A stretch of 64,000 bases of DNA. Origin: an uncultured Aquimarina sp. (GTDB taxonomy: Bacteria; Bacteroidota; Bacteroidia; Flavobacteriales; Flavobacteriaceae). Shown piece by piece: positions 18,521 to 27,808 of the stretch. The notes under the pieces are model-generated. The model was not told where the DNA came from. It saw only the letters and a list, made by a program, of their open reading frames with translations, and ran no database searches. The position numbers and the translations under genes are program-made. Location of the stretch: the NCBI RefSeq assembly GCF_947500065.1, contig NZ_CANMQT010000004.1, forward strand, positions 1-64,000, given 5' to 3'. Each line of letters begins with the position of its first letter. Position 1 is the stretch's first letter.

Positions 18521-21475
18521 ATGAAAACATTTACTAAAAGCGCATTGTTTTTATTGTGGTTGATACCAATGAGCTTTTTTGCACAGTCTACGGTCACAGG
18601 TACTGTTACTGATGCTGGAAATGGTCAACCGATTCCCGGTGTGAATATCATTCTCAAGGGAACAACAAACGGAACTTCATCAGATTTTGATGGAAACTAC
18701 ACCTTAAGTGGTGTTAACAACGGAGACATTATTGAGTTTTCCTATGTAGGTTTTTTACCTCAGGAATTCTCCTATTCTGGAACCGATAGAATTGATGTAG
18801 CATTACAAGAAGATGCTGCAGAATTAGAACAAGTAGTGGTTATTGGTTATGGGTCCGCCAGAAAAAAGGATCTAACAGGTTCTGTAAGTACAGTAACTGC
18901 GGATGATTTTAACAAAGGAAATATTGTTTCTCCAGAAAACCTATTGAACGGTCGAGTAGCTGGGGTTAATATTACCGCTGGAGGTGCACCTGGTTCTGGA
19001 GCAGCTATTAGAATTCGTGGTGGTGGTTCCTTAGCAGCCTCTAATGATCCTTTAATCGTAATTGATGGATTACCTGTAAACAACAATGTAGTTGGAGGTT
19101 CACAATCTATACTTTCATCAATTAACCCTAATAATATTAAATCTTTCACCGTTTTAAAAGATGCATCTGCAGCAGCTATTTATGGAAATAGGGCATCTGC
19201 AGGGGTTATTATTATTGAAACAATTAAAGGAAGTAAAGGTCTACAGGTAGATTATAATTTTCAATCTGGTATCTATACAGTTCCAGAAACTATAGATGTT
19301 TTTTCTGCACCGGCATTTAGGGATGTCGTTAGAGAGCAAGCTTTAGTTAACAACAATATTGATCCTACTTTATTAGGAAATGCAAATACTGATTGGCAAA
19401 AGGAAATATACAGAAATGCAGTTTCTACTGACAATAACATCTCTGTTAGAGGTTCTCTATTTGATGTATTGCCTGTTCGATTATCATTAGGACATTTAGA
19501 TCAGGAGGGGTTACGTTTGACAAGTGATTTTCAAAGAAGTTCTGCTGCATTGGTATTAAACCCCACATTCTTAAATGGAAGTCTTAAATTTAATTTAAAC
19601 GCTAATGCTACCTTCGAAAAAAGAAGATTTGCAAATGGAATTGAAGGAGCAGCTATAGCTTTTGATCCAACACAGCCGGTCTATGATCCTAGTTCTCCTT
19701 TTGGAGGTTTCTTTGAGTATGACAGTATTAACCCAGATGGATCATTAAATAATGTTCTAGCGGCTACTAACCCAGTGGCATCTCTTTTGCAAAGAAATAA
19801 CAGAAGTGAAGTAGATCGTTACTTCGGAAATTTCAAAATAGACTATTCTTTATGGTTTATGCCTGAATTAACGGCAACCGTTAATATCGGTTTTGATGAG
19901 CAAAATGGTGATGGTTTTAATGAGTTATCTCGAGAAAGTAGTAGTGGTCAACTATTATCTGATGGTACTTTAGATGGTAGCAGAACAGATTTTACAAGTT
20001 ATAGAAGAAACACATTATTTGATTCTTATTTAAACTACAAAAAAGAATTCGGAGGTTTTAATTTAGATGTTACTGGTGGATATTCTTACCAAAACTTTAG
20101 AGTAGAAGATTTTAACACAGGTGAATTAAGAGGTGATAGTCAGTCTAATCAAGCAGTAAGAGCATTTGATCCAGATTTGGTATTGGTCGCATTTTTTGGC
20201 AGAGCCAATTTATCTGTTAATGACAAGTACTTATTGACGCTTTCTTATAGAAGAGATGGTACATCCAGATTCAGCGAAGATAACAGATGGGGTAATTTTC
20301 CATCTGCAGCATTTGCTTGGAATATCTCAGATGAAAACTTCTTAGCAAATTCTCAAACGTTAAGCAATCTTAAACTACGTTTAGGATATGGTGTTACTGG
20401 ACAGGAGAATATCGGAGCTGGTCAGTTTAATAAATTACCTTATTTAGCTCAATACCAGTTAGGGCAAAACACTTCTCAATATATTTTTGGTAATGCAGCT
20501 ATCACAGTAGCTAATCCTTCATTAAGAAATGAAGAATTACAATGGGAAGTTGCCACACAGTATAACCTTGGTTTAGATTTTGGATTATTTAATGATCGAA
20601 TTAACGGATCTGTTGACGTATATAGAAGAGAAACTGAAGATTTATTTATTAGTGGTAGTTTACCAGATGGTGCCAACTTTGGAAATATCGGACAACAAAA
20701 CCTTGGTGAGTTACTGACACAAGGTATCGAATTAAACCTTAATGCGGATATCGTAAAAAGTAAAAACTTTGTTTGGAACATAAACTATAATGCCGCTATG
20801 ATCGATCAAGAGGTTGAAAAACTTGTAGGTGGTGAAGATCAATTAGTAGGGCCATCAGTAGGTGGAACCGGTGGTAATATACAATTACACCGAGAAGGAT
20901 TTGCCCCTTTTTCTTTCCTAGTATTCAAACAACTATATGATGCTAACGGAGCTCCTATTGAAGGTGCTTATGCGGATCTAAATGGTGATAACATTATCAA
21001 TAGTGAGGATAGATATATTTACAGAAATCGTGACGCAGATGTAACTATGGGATTCCAATCTAATATGACCTATAAAGGTTTTGATTTTTCTTTTAATTTA
21101 AGGGCGAGTCTTGGTAATTATGTATTCAATGGGGTATCAAATACGGCTACCTATAATGCCATTAATAATAATGGAACTTTAGCGAATATTAACACTTCTG
21201 TATTAGATACTAATTTTAACGTTTTTGGAGACACATTCCAATCCGATATTTATGTAGAAAACGCTTCATTTTTAAAGATGGACAATGTAACACTAGGATA
21301 TACATTCACTAAATTCTTTGGAGATACTTCTTCTATAAGATTATGGGGTGGTGTTCAGAACGTATTTACAATCACTGAATATTCAGGTTTAGACCCTGAA
21401 ATCTTTTCTGGAGTTGATCAAACTATCTTCCCAAGGGCAAGAACTTTCTTAATGGGAGCTAACGTAAAATTTTAA
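18521..21475 (+). CDS. susC: SusC-like TonB-dependent outer-membrane receptor
   Basis: A 984-residue importer. A signal peptide (ending SFFAQ) precedes a carboxypeptidase-regulatory-like domain (residues about 24-100), then the junction VVVIGYGSARKKDLTGSVS typical of SusC proteins, a plug domain (LLNGRVAGVNI, IRIRGGGSL, VIDGLPV) and a beta barrel ending in an aromatic residue (ANVKF). Length and order agree with the SusC/RagA family. The SusD partner follows after 10 bp. The context of amylases and maltose genes makes malto-oligosaccharides the likely substrate. Confidence 0.96.
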   Translation: MKTFTKSALFLLWLIPMSFFAQSTVTGTVTDAGNGQPIPGVNIILKGTTNGTSSDFDGNYTLSGVNNGDIIEFSYVGFLPQEFSYSGTDRIDVALQEDAAELEQVVVIGYGSARKKDLTGSVSTVTADDFNKGNIVSPENLLNGRVAGVNITAGGAPGSGAAIRIRGGGSLAASNDPLIVIDGLPVNNNVVGGSQSILSSINPNNIKSFTVLKDASAAAIYGNRASAGVIIIETIKGSKGLQVDYNFQSGIYTVPETIDVFSAPAFRDVVREQALVNNNIDPTLLGNANTDWQKEIYRNAVSTDNNISVRGSLFDVLPVRLSLGHLDQEGLRLTSDFQRSSAALVLNPTFLNGSLKFNLNANATFEKRRFANGIEGAAIAFDPTQPVYDPSSPFGGFFEYDSINPDGSLNNVLAATNPVASLLQRNNRSEVDRYFGNFKIDYSLWFMPELTATVNIGFDEQNGDGFNELSRESSSGQLLSDGTLDGSRTDFTSYRRNTLFDSYLNYKKEFGGFNLDVTGGYSYQNFRVEDFNTGELRGDSQSNQAVRAFDPDLVLVAFFGRANLSVNDKYLLTLSYRRDGTSRFSEDNRWGNFPSAAFAWNISDENFLANSQTLSNLKLRLGYGVTGQENIGAGQFNKLPYLAQYQLGQNTSQYIFGNAAITVANPSLRNEELQWEVATQYNLGLDFGLFNDRINGSVDVYRRETEDLFISGSLPDGANFGNIGQQNLGELLTQGIELNLNADIVKSKNFVWNINYNAAMIDQEVEKLVGGEDQLVGPSVGGTGGNIQLHREGFAPFSFLVFKQLYDANGAPIEGAYADLNGDNIINSEDRYIYRNRDADVTMGFQSNMTYKGFDFSFNLRASLGNYVFNGVSNTATYNAINNNGTLANINTSVLDTNFNVFGDTFQSDIYVENASFLKMDNVTLGYTFTKFFGDTSSIRLWGGVQNVFTITEYSGLDPEIFSGVDQTIFPRARTFLMGANVKF

Positions 21476-21485
21476 TTGATTTATT

Positions 21486-23105
21486 ATGAAAATAAATATA
21501 AAAACTAATTATTTCAAGTATTTAATGCTGATGATCGGTGTCATCGCTTTAAATTCTTGTACAAGTGATCTAGAACAAAGTCCGAGAGATGACAGTGTTT
21601 TCATTGATGAAGAATTCTACTCAGATCCTGGTTCTTATGAGCAAGCAATCGCTGGAGTATATGGAAACTTCTCTCTTACAGGGCTAACAGGGCCGACCTC
21701 TTCGAATATTGGTGGACTTGATGCGGGAACCAGTCAATATGGTCGTGGTATTATGAATATGCAAATATTTAGTACAGACGAGATTGTATGGACATATATT
21801 AATGATGAAAGTGGATTTATAGATGATTTACAAACATCTACCTGGACAGGTGCAAATACCATAATTCGAGGTTTCTTTAGTAGGGCTATGTACTCAGTAG
21901 CTTTATCCAATGAATTTTTACGTCAAACAACTGACGGAAAATTAGATTCCAGAGGTGTTAGCGGAGAACTAAGAACAGAAATAGGAGCTTACAGAGCTGA
22001 AGCAAGATTAATTAGAGCGTTAGCATATTATCATTTAATGGATTCTTATGGTCGAGCTCCATTATATAGTGAGAATGATCCCGTAGGGAATGTACAAGGT
22101 CCTGAAATGGATCGCCAACAACTGTTTGAGTTTATAGAAGGCGAATTACTAGCTATAGAGTCTGAACTTTCTGACCCAAGACAAAATGAGTATGGTAGGG
22201 CTGACAAAGCAGTAGCTTGGGCAATTCTTGCTAAAATGTATTTAAATGCTGAAGTATATATTGCTGCTAATCGTTATAGTGATTGTATTACCTACTGCGA
22301 AAGAATAATCGATGGAGGGTATACACTAGCAAATAATTACAAAGACCTTTTTAGAGGTGATAATGATACCAATCAAGCTGTTAATGAAATTATCTTTCCT
22401 CTTATAGCTGATGGGCAATTTACTCAGAATTTCGGTCCTACTACGGTAATGACGAACGGTGCTGTAGGTAGTCTTGAACAAAATGGAGAAAACCTTGGTG
22501 TAGCTGCTGGAGGTTGGGGAGGAGCCATAAGAATTTCTCCTCAGTTTGCTGAGAAATTTGATGATGCTGCTTTTACAAATGATGAAAGAAATACTATTAT
22601 TAAAGATGATAGAACAGCAGAGATCACTAATATCACGGATCCTGGAACTGGTTTTGTATTGGAAAAGTTTACAAATGTTACAACAACTGGTGATACAGGT
22701 ACCGATCCTAATAACACTTTTTCTGATGTTGATTTCCCTCTTTTCAGGTTAGCTGATATTTATTTAATGTATGCAGAAGCAAATCTTCGTGGCGGTGGTG
22801 GCGATCCAAACACCGCGTTAGGATATATTAATGATCTAAGAAATAGAAGTAATGCAGCAACTGTTTCTACAGGAGATGTTGATCTTGATTTTATCATTGA
22901 TGAAAGAGCTAGAGAATTATACTGGGAAGGACATAGAAGACAAGATCTTATTCGTTTCGGAATATTCTCTGGAGGTGGATATAACTGGGCGCTTAAAGGA
23001 AATTCTCAAAACGGAATTTCGATTCCAGCGTTTAGAGATCTATTCCCTGTTCCAGATGCAGCAAGAGCTGCGAATCAAAACTTAGGCCAGAATCCTGGTT
23101 ATTAA
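21486..23105 (+). CDS. susD: SusD-like surface glycan-binding lipoprotein
   Basis: A 539-residue lipoprotein (lipobox ALNSCTSD) that forms the lid of the SusC transporter. RagB/SusD marks are the helical TPR-like region (EIGAYRAEARLIRALAYYHLMDSYG) and the C-terminal ARELYWEGHRRQDLIRFG segment. Acidic residues shortly after the lipid cysteine are compatible with surface export. It is translated closely behind susC and ahead of the SusE-like gene. Confidence 0.96.
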   Translation: MKINIKTNYFKYLMLMIGVIALNSCTSDLEQSPRDDSVFIDEEFYSDPGSYEQAIAGVYGNFSLTGLTGPTSSNIGGLDAGTSQYGRGIMNMQIFSTDEIVWTYINDESGFIDDLQTSTWTGANTIIRGFFSRAMYSVALSNEFLRQTTDGKLDSRGVSGELRTEIGAYRAEARLIRALAYYHLMDSYGRAPLYSENDPVGNVQGPEMDRQQLFEFIEGELLAIESELSDPRQNEYGRADKAVAWAILAKMYLNAEVYIAANRYSDCITYCERIIDGGYTLANNYKDLFRGDNDTNQAVNEIIFPLIADGQFTQNFGPTTVMTNGAVGSLEQNGENLGVAAGGWGGAIRISPQFAEKFDDAAFTNDERNTIIKDDRTAEITNITDPGTGFVLEKFTNVTTTGDTGTDPNNTFSDVDFPLFRLADIYLMYAEANLRGGGGDPNTALGYINDLRNRSNAATVSTGDVDLDFIIDERARELYWEGHRRQDLIRFGIFSGGGYNWALKGNSQNGISIPAFRDLFPVPDAARAANQNLGQNPGY

Positions 23106-23137
23106 TTATTAAACTCAATTTTTAAAAATAAAGCAAA

Positions 23138-24325
23138 ATGAAAAAAGTATCAATAATCATGATGGCATTAGTAACCTTAATTGGGTTCAATGCTTGTACT
23201 GACGACGACGCATTAGTATTTACAGCACAAGACCCTGTAGAGGCTATTACATTTATAAATTCTGTTTCTTCAGAATATGTATTAACATTAGATGCATTTG
23301 ACAATACTGCAGAAAGATTCGTATGGCAATCTCCTGATTTTGGAGCTGATACTGCAATAACATATGATCTACAAGGTGCTGCAGAGTCTACTTTTACGAC
23401 TTTCGAATCTTTAGGAACTACTTCTGCCAATGATATTGCAATAACTGTAAAACAATTATTTGATTTAGCGGCTATTGCCGGACTTGATAATGATCCTGAA
23501 ACCTCTCAAGTAGATGGGGACGGTAACCCTGTTCTTGACGGTGAGGGTAATCCAGTACCTAATAATGCGGGTGAGTTATTTTTTAGATTAGTAGCTTCTG
23601 TGGGAACTACTGATGGTGGACCTTCTACTACTTCTGATGTATTACCATTAAATGTATTCTTACCGGAACCAACAGGAGAAGAGCCAATAATATTATTAAG
23701 AGAATTGTTCTTTGTTGGAAATGCTACAGCAGCAGACTGGAATAACAATAATAACAATACTCCAATGACCAGAGATCCACAAAATGAAAATTCTTATAGT
23801 TACACAGGTTATTTTGTTGCTAACGAGTTTAAATTACTGGAGATCAAAGGTCAATGGCAACCACAATGGGGACTTGATGGTGGAGGATTCACTAGTAGTG
23901 ATATTCTTGGAGGAGATCCAGCATCTTTTGTTGTACCAACAACAGGTTATTACACGTTAACGGTTTCAGTTGATCCTGATAACCTAAGTTCTAGCTTTGA
24001 TCCTTTTGATGAAAGTGCATCCGTAACATATCCAACTATTGGATTTATTGGAGATGCTACTCCTGATGGATGGGATAGTGACACAGATCTTACACAATCT
24101 ACTTTTGATCCACATATATGGTATGCTAATGGTGTTACACTTACTGTTGGAGAAATGAAGTTTAGAGCACAGGATGACTGGGCTGTAAACTGGGGGAGCA
24201 ATACCGAATTAACTGGTTTTGCTACTCAAGATGGACCGAATATCCCTGTTACTAGAGAAGGAGTATATGACATCTGGTTTAATGACCTTGATACAAGTTA
24301 TGTACTTATTCCGATAGTAGAATAA
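23138..24325 (+). CDS. SusE/SusF-like starch-binding lipoprotein
   Basis: A 395-residue lipoprotein (GFNACTDDD) whose three acidic residues after the cysteine resemble a surface export signal. The N-terminal domain (residues about 30-170) has the SusE pattern VEAITFINSVSSEYVLTL. Two carbohydrate-binding beta domains follow, each opening with a phrase of the type LFFVGNATAADWN and IGFIGDATPDGWD. These belong to the SusE/SusF starch-binding type. It is the third gene of the operon, followed by a strong terminator. Confidence 0.92.
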   Translation: MKKVSIIMMALVTLIGFNACTDDDALVFTAQDPVEAITFINSVSSEYVLTLDAFDNTAERFVWQSPDFGADTAITYDLQGAAESTFTTFESLGTTSANDIAITVKQLFDLAAIAGLDNDPETSQVDGDGNPVLDGEGNPVPNNAGELFFRLVASVGTTDGGPSTTSDVLPLNVFLPEPTGEEPIILLRELFFVGNATAADWNNNNNNTPMTRDPQNENSYSYTGYFVANEFKLLEIKGQWQPQWGLDGGGFTSSDILGGDPASFVVPTTGYYTLTVSVDPDNLSSSFDPFDESASVTYPTIGFIGDATPDGWDSDTDLTQSTFDPHIWYANGVTLTVGEMKFRAQDDWAVNWGSNTELTGFATQDGPNIPVTREGVYDIWFNDLDTSYVLIPIVE

Positions 24326-24341
24326 TATATCCTTAGTTACC

Positions 24342-24370
24342 AAAAAGGCTGTGTAATAACAGCCTTTTTT
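24342..24370 (+). terminator. Terminator after the SusE-like gene
   Basis: AAAAAGGCTGT and ACAGCCTTTTT form a perfect 11-bp stem around a 6-nt loop and end in six T residues. It separates susCDE from the secreted amylase 25 bp downstream, which may depend on read-through or a promoter inside this gap. Confidence 0.88.
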
Positions 24371-24394
24371 CGTTCTAATCAAACACAATAAGTC

Positions 24395-27163
24395 ATGAAA
24401 AGAATTACCTTTATTGTATTGACAATTTGCAGTGTGTTTTTTACATCTGCACAAACATTTACTGTTTCTCCTTCTGCGTTTAATGAAACAGATGAAATTA
24501 CTATAACTCTCTCTAATTTTGATCCAAGTGCAGAATGGGGAGTTACAGATGTATATCTTTGGGCTTGGTATTTTGATCTGGATGACAATCCTACTGGAGA
24601 CTCTCCTACAAATGGTCAATGGACAAATTCTGATGAATCCCAAAAATTTACTGATAATGGAAATGGAACTTATTCCTTTTCCTTCACCCCTACTACATTC
24701 TATGGTACAACAGGTATTGGTCGTATAGGGTTTTTAGCAAAAGCTGATGATGGTAATGATGGACAAACTGGTGATAATTTCGCAGAAGTTGGACTTTTTC
24801 AAATATCTCTTACTTCACCTACAAGCGAAACTACTGTAGTAAATAGTGGAAACGATCTTACTATATCTGCTACCACTACTATAAATGCAGATTTTCAACT
24901 ATTTGTTAATGGATCTACAACTGCTGTGGATACACAAAACACAATAACATCCTATAGTTTTAACTATAATGTTACTGCAAATGCAACTTTAGAATTAGTA
25001 GCTACAGAGAGTGGTACGTCCAATCAACTATCTGAAACCTTCTCAGTAGTTGTATTACCAACAGTAACTGAAGCAGCAGTTCCTGCCGGAATGAAAGATG
25101 GTTTAAATTTAGATCCAAGTAATTCGGCTACCGCTACGTTTGTTTTATACGCACCTAATAAAGAGTTTATACATCTAAAAGGGAACTTTAATGGAAATGA
25201 TTGGACAAGAGATAACACCTATTTATTAAATAAAGATAGTTCTCAAGACCGATTTTGGATTACTTTAACAAATCTTCCTGATGATACTGATATATTATAC
25301 CAATATGAGATTGACGCTTCCATTACTGTTGCCGATCCCTACTCTACTTTAATACTATCAGAATTTAATGATGGTTTTATAGACAATACTACTTTTCCAA
25401 ACCTTCCTAGCTACCCAACAGGTAAAACTAACGACGCTGTTTCCTGGTTTAAAACTGGACAAACTGATTATGTTTGGCAAACCACTAATTTTCAAAGACC
25501 AGAAGTTACTGACTTGGTTATTTATGAGCTATTAATTCGGGATTTTGATGCTTTACACTCTTTTGATGCAGTAAAGGCAAGACTTGATTATTTAGAAGAT
25601 CTAGGTATCAATGCTATCGAATTAATGCCTGTATCGGAATTTGATGGTAATAATAGTTGGGGGTATAACCCATCTTTTCATATGGCATTGGATAAATACT
25701 ATGGTACTCCTACTGCTTTTAAACAATTTGTAGATGAATGTCATGCTAGAGGGATTGCAGTAATTTTAGATGTGGTATACAATCACGCTACTGGTCAAAA
25801 CCCATACTACAGAATGTGGAATGATTGTAATGGTTGTTATAATGGTCAAGCGACTACAGAAAACCCTATTTTTAATGTAAGTGATCCAAACACTAGTTTT
25901 TCATTTTTTAATGACATTGATCACGAGTCAACCGCTACAGAACAGTACATTGATCGATTAAACGAATACTGGTTAACAGAATATAATGTAGACGGTTTTA
26001 GGTTTGATTTTACAAAAGGGTTTACAAATACGATTGGTGATGGTGGTTCTTTTGACCAAAGTCGTATTAATATCTTAACCAGAATGAACACAGCGATTCA
26101 AGCTGTAGATCCCAATGCATATGTGATTTTAGAACATTTCGCTCCAAACGATGAAGAAACACAATTGGTAAATGACGGTATGATGATTTGGGGTAACATA
26201 CACTTTAGTTACAACAACGCTACTATGGGCTTTGGTGGTTCCGATTTTGAAGGTGTTTCTTATTTAACTAGAGGATGGACTACTCCCTCCTTAGTAGGCT
26301 ATATGGAAAGTCATGACGAAGAACGTTTGATGTATAATAATATTCAATCAGGAAACTCTTTGGGATCCTATAATATCCGAGATCTGTCAACAGCACTAGA
26401 TCGAGTGGAAATGGCCGGAGCTTTTTACTTTACAGTTCCAGGACCTAAATTAATCTGGCAATTTGGCGAATTAGGATATGACTTTAGTATTAATCGATGT
26501 GAAAATGGAACCATTGATAATAGTTGCAGAACTAATCCAAAACCTATTCGTTGGGATTATTTAAATGAAACAGACAGAACAGATGTTTATGATACTTATG
26601 CTAAGTTAATTAACTTGAAGTTAAATGAAAAAATCTTTAAAACGGATAACTTTACTTTAGAAACTTCTGTAGATACAAGAAAGTCTATTCATCTTACGGA
26701 TGATACTGCTACAGGAGATGAAATCAAGTATGTAACTATTATAGGAAACTTTAGAACTACAGCTTTAACAATTGATCCTGCATTCCAGGAAACAGGTACG
26801 TGGTATGATTTACTCAGTGATACCGGTGAATCCATCACAGTAACAGATGTAAACGCGCTTATTACTTTGCAACCGGGTGAATTTAAGGTCTATGGAAATC
26901 AACAGCGTAATTTGAGCACTCAGGACTTTATTAGAGGTATTAGCTTTAATGCGTATCCTAATCCTGCAAAAACAGCTTTTAGTATTGATGAATCTGTACA
27001 AAAAGTGTCTATATACACAATTACAGGGTCGTTAGCTAAAAGTTTTGAAGGTGATTTCCAACCGGGAACAAACTTTGAGATTGGAGAATTATCCAGAGGA
27101 TTATACTTAGTACAGATCCAAAATGAAAAAGGACTAGCAACTACTAAATTGAGTTTAAACTAA
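24395..27163 (+). CDS. Secreted GH13 alpha-amylase with T9SS sorting domain
   Basis: A 922-residue enzyme. A signal peptide (ending TSAQ) is followed by N-terminal beta domains (residues about 20-230), a CBM48-like segment (ATFVLYAPNKEFIHLKGNF), and a GH13 barrel. Catalytic regions are DVVYNHA, GFRFDFTKGF with nucleophile D538, VILEHF with acid E580, and MESHDEERL with D641. The C terminus (FNAYPNPAKTAFSI to LVQIQNEKGLATTKLSLN) is a type A sorting domain for type IX secretion, so the enzyme reaches the surface or medium. It is the outer enzyme of this starch locus. Confidence 0.95.
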   Translation: MKRITFIVLTICSVFFTSAQTFTVSPSAFNETDEITITLSNFDPSAEWGVTDVYLWAWYFDLDDNPTGDSPTNGQWTNSDESQKFTDNGNGTYSFSFTPTTFYGTTGIGRIGFLAKADDGNDGQTGDNFAEVGLFQISLTSPTSETTVVNSGNDLTISATTTINADFQLFVNGSTTAVDTQNTITSYSFNYNVTANATLELVATESGTSNQLSETFSVVVLPTVTEAAVPAGMKDGLNLDPSNSATATFVLYAPNKEFIHLKGNFNGNDWTRDNTYLLNKDSSQDRFWITLTNLPDDTDILYQYEIDASITVADPYSTLILSEFNDGFIDNTTFPNLPSYPTGKTNDAVSWFKTGQTDYVWQTTNFQRPEVTDLVIYELLIRDFDALHSFDAVKARLDYLEDLGINAIELMPVSEFDGNNSWGYNPSFHMALDKYYGTPTAFKQFVDECHARGIAVILDVVYNHATGQNPYYRMWNDCNGCYNGQATTENPIFNVSDPNTSFSFFNDIDHESTATEQYIDRLNEYWLTEYNVDGFRFDFTKGFTNTIGDGGSFDQSRINILTRMNTAIQAVDPNAYVILEHFAPNDEETQLVNDGMMIWGNIHFSYNNATMGFGGSDFEGVSYLTRGWTTPSLVGYMESHDEERLMYNNIQSGNSLGSYNIRDLSTALDRVEMAGAFYFTVPGPKLIWQFGELGYDFSINRCENGTIDNSCRTNPKPIRWDYLNETDRTDVYDTYAKLINLKLNEKIFKTDNFTLETSVDTRKSIHLTDDTATGDEIKYVTIIGNFRTTALTIDPAFQETGTWYDLLSDTGESITVTDVNALITLQPGEFKVYGNQQRNLSTQDFIRGISFNAYPNPAKTAFSIDESVQKVSIYTITGSLAKSFEGDFQPGTNFEIGELSRGLYLVQIQNEKGLATTKLSLN

Positions 27164-27189
27164 AAGTTAGAACTTACTATTATAATTTC

Positions 27190-27227
27190 AAAATGGAGTG
27201 TTTTTTTTTATAAAGCACTCCATTTTT
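27190..27227 (+). terminator. Terminator after the secreted amylase
   Basis: AAAATGGAGTG and CACTCCATTTT form a perfect 11-bp stem, with a T-rich 15-nt loop and a short T run behind it. Its distal arm has been copied with the repeat that follows (CACTCC at about 27813). Confidence 0.82.
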
Positions 27228-27420
27228 ATATAAGAAAACTTCTTAAAAATTCGATGATTCTATTTCTAAATGATTATTTATCAACACTACAACGTTGTAG
27301 CGGGTAACATTTTCTGATTTAATGTAATTAATAATAGAACAATGGTGTTATCCTTTTAATTATTAATCTTAAATCAAACAAATCATGAAAAAAAAGTTTT
27401 TATCAAAAATCAAAGAAGCT
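27211..27420 (+). repeat. Duplicated upstream block, copy 1
   Basis: About 200 bp running from the terminator arm through the first codons of the first GG-leader gene is repeated at 27809-28017 with scattered differences. The best-kept part runs from the palindrome at 27287 to TTAATTATTAATCTTAAA just before the ATG. This copy still leads into an intact precursor gene. Confidence 0.8.
27287..27300 (+). promoter_or_regulatory. Perfect 14-bp palindrome, copy 1
   Basis: CTACAACGTTGTAG is a perfect palindrome 85 bp before the ATG of the first GG-leader peptide. It is unchanged in the second copy of the block although the surroundings have drifted, which suggests a protein-binding operator. Confidence 0.6.
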
Positions 27421-27600
27421 CGATTATTAAGTAAAGAAGAAAGTAAAACTATTTCCGGAGGCTATGGTACTGGAGGCTCGTGCGGTTTACCTAATTGTGC
27501 GTATACATTCCAACAAGTAGCCTTACCAAATTGTTTAAGTAATAAGACATATTTAGGGCAGACCCACTGGAACTCAGTTGAATATTGTTCGCTTCCGTAA
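27385..27600 (+). CDS. GG-leader precursor peptide A (four-Cys core)
   Basis: A 71-residue precursor. The first 26 residues form a leader (KIKEARLLSKEESKTISGG) ending in the double glycine cut by C39 peptidases. The 45-residue core begins YGTGGSCGLPNC and contains four cysteines spaced C-x4-C-x11-C-x17-C. The leader is almost the same as in peptide B, while the core is shared only in the CGLPxC motif and cysteine spacing. A C39-type ABC transporter and HlyD adaptor lie 2.5 kb downstream. The mature product is probably an exported, cysteine-bridged peptide; antimicrobial activity is possible but not shown by sequence. Confidence 0.85.
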   Translation: MKKKFLSKIKEARLLSKEESKTISGGYGTGGSCGLPNCAYTFQQVALPNCLSNKTYLGQTHWNSVEYCSLP

Positions 27601-27800
27601 TGACAAAAATTATTCAAAGTTTTTGACCTAAAATTTTTCAAAAACAGCGAGGACAAAAATTTTAAACTTAAAACAGGTTGGTTAGTACCAACCTGTTTTC
27701 ACAGTACACTATCGAGTTATCTTTCTTTCGAAAAGCGATAAGAAGATATATTTCTTTATACAGATATTTATAAGCCTCTATTAAATTAAACAGTTTAGTT
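27601..27800 (+). pseudogene. Decayed copy of the 5' end of the glycosyltransferase-like gene
   Basis: Directly after the peptide A stop, the DNA matches the start of the gene at 28491. Translated pieces are KIIQSF followed by TGA where the intact gene has TGG (Trp), then STNLF, and later a frame-shifted ISLY matching VTLY. The start ATG is lost and several stops are present. Similarity fades near 27800, so only about 70 codons remain. This is a dead remnant of a second precursor plus glycosyltransferase pair. The hairpin within it is still perfect. Confidence 0.8.
27670..27699 (+). terminator. Perfect hairpin retained in the decayed gene copy
   Basis: AAAACAGGTTGGT and ACCAACCTGTTTT form a perfect 13-bp stem with a 4-nt loop and end in four T residues. 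It corresponds to the hairpin inside the intact gene at 28566-28599 but has longer pairing. It may now end the peptide A transcript. Confidence 0.65.
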
Positions 27801-27808
27801 AAAGAAGA

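Noticed and set aside
23122..23430. Minus-strand frame opposite the SusE-like gene
   Set aside because: Antisense to a clear lipoprotein start, with no recognisable domain or promoter.
23506..23757. Repetitive PSPSRTGLPSPST-type minus-strand frame
   Set aside because: It is the antisense reading of a GDGNPVLDGEGNPV repeat in the SusE-like gene, not a separate gene.
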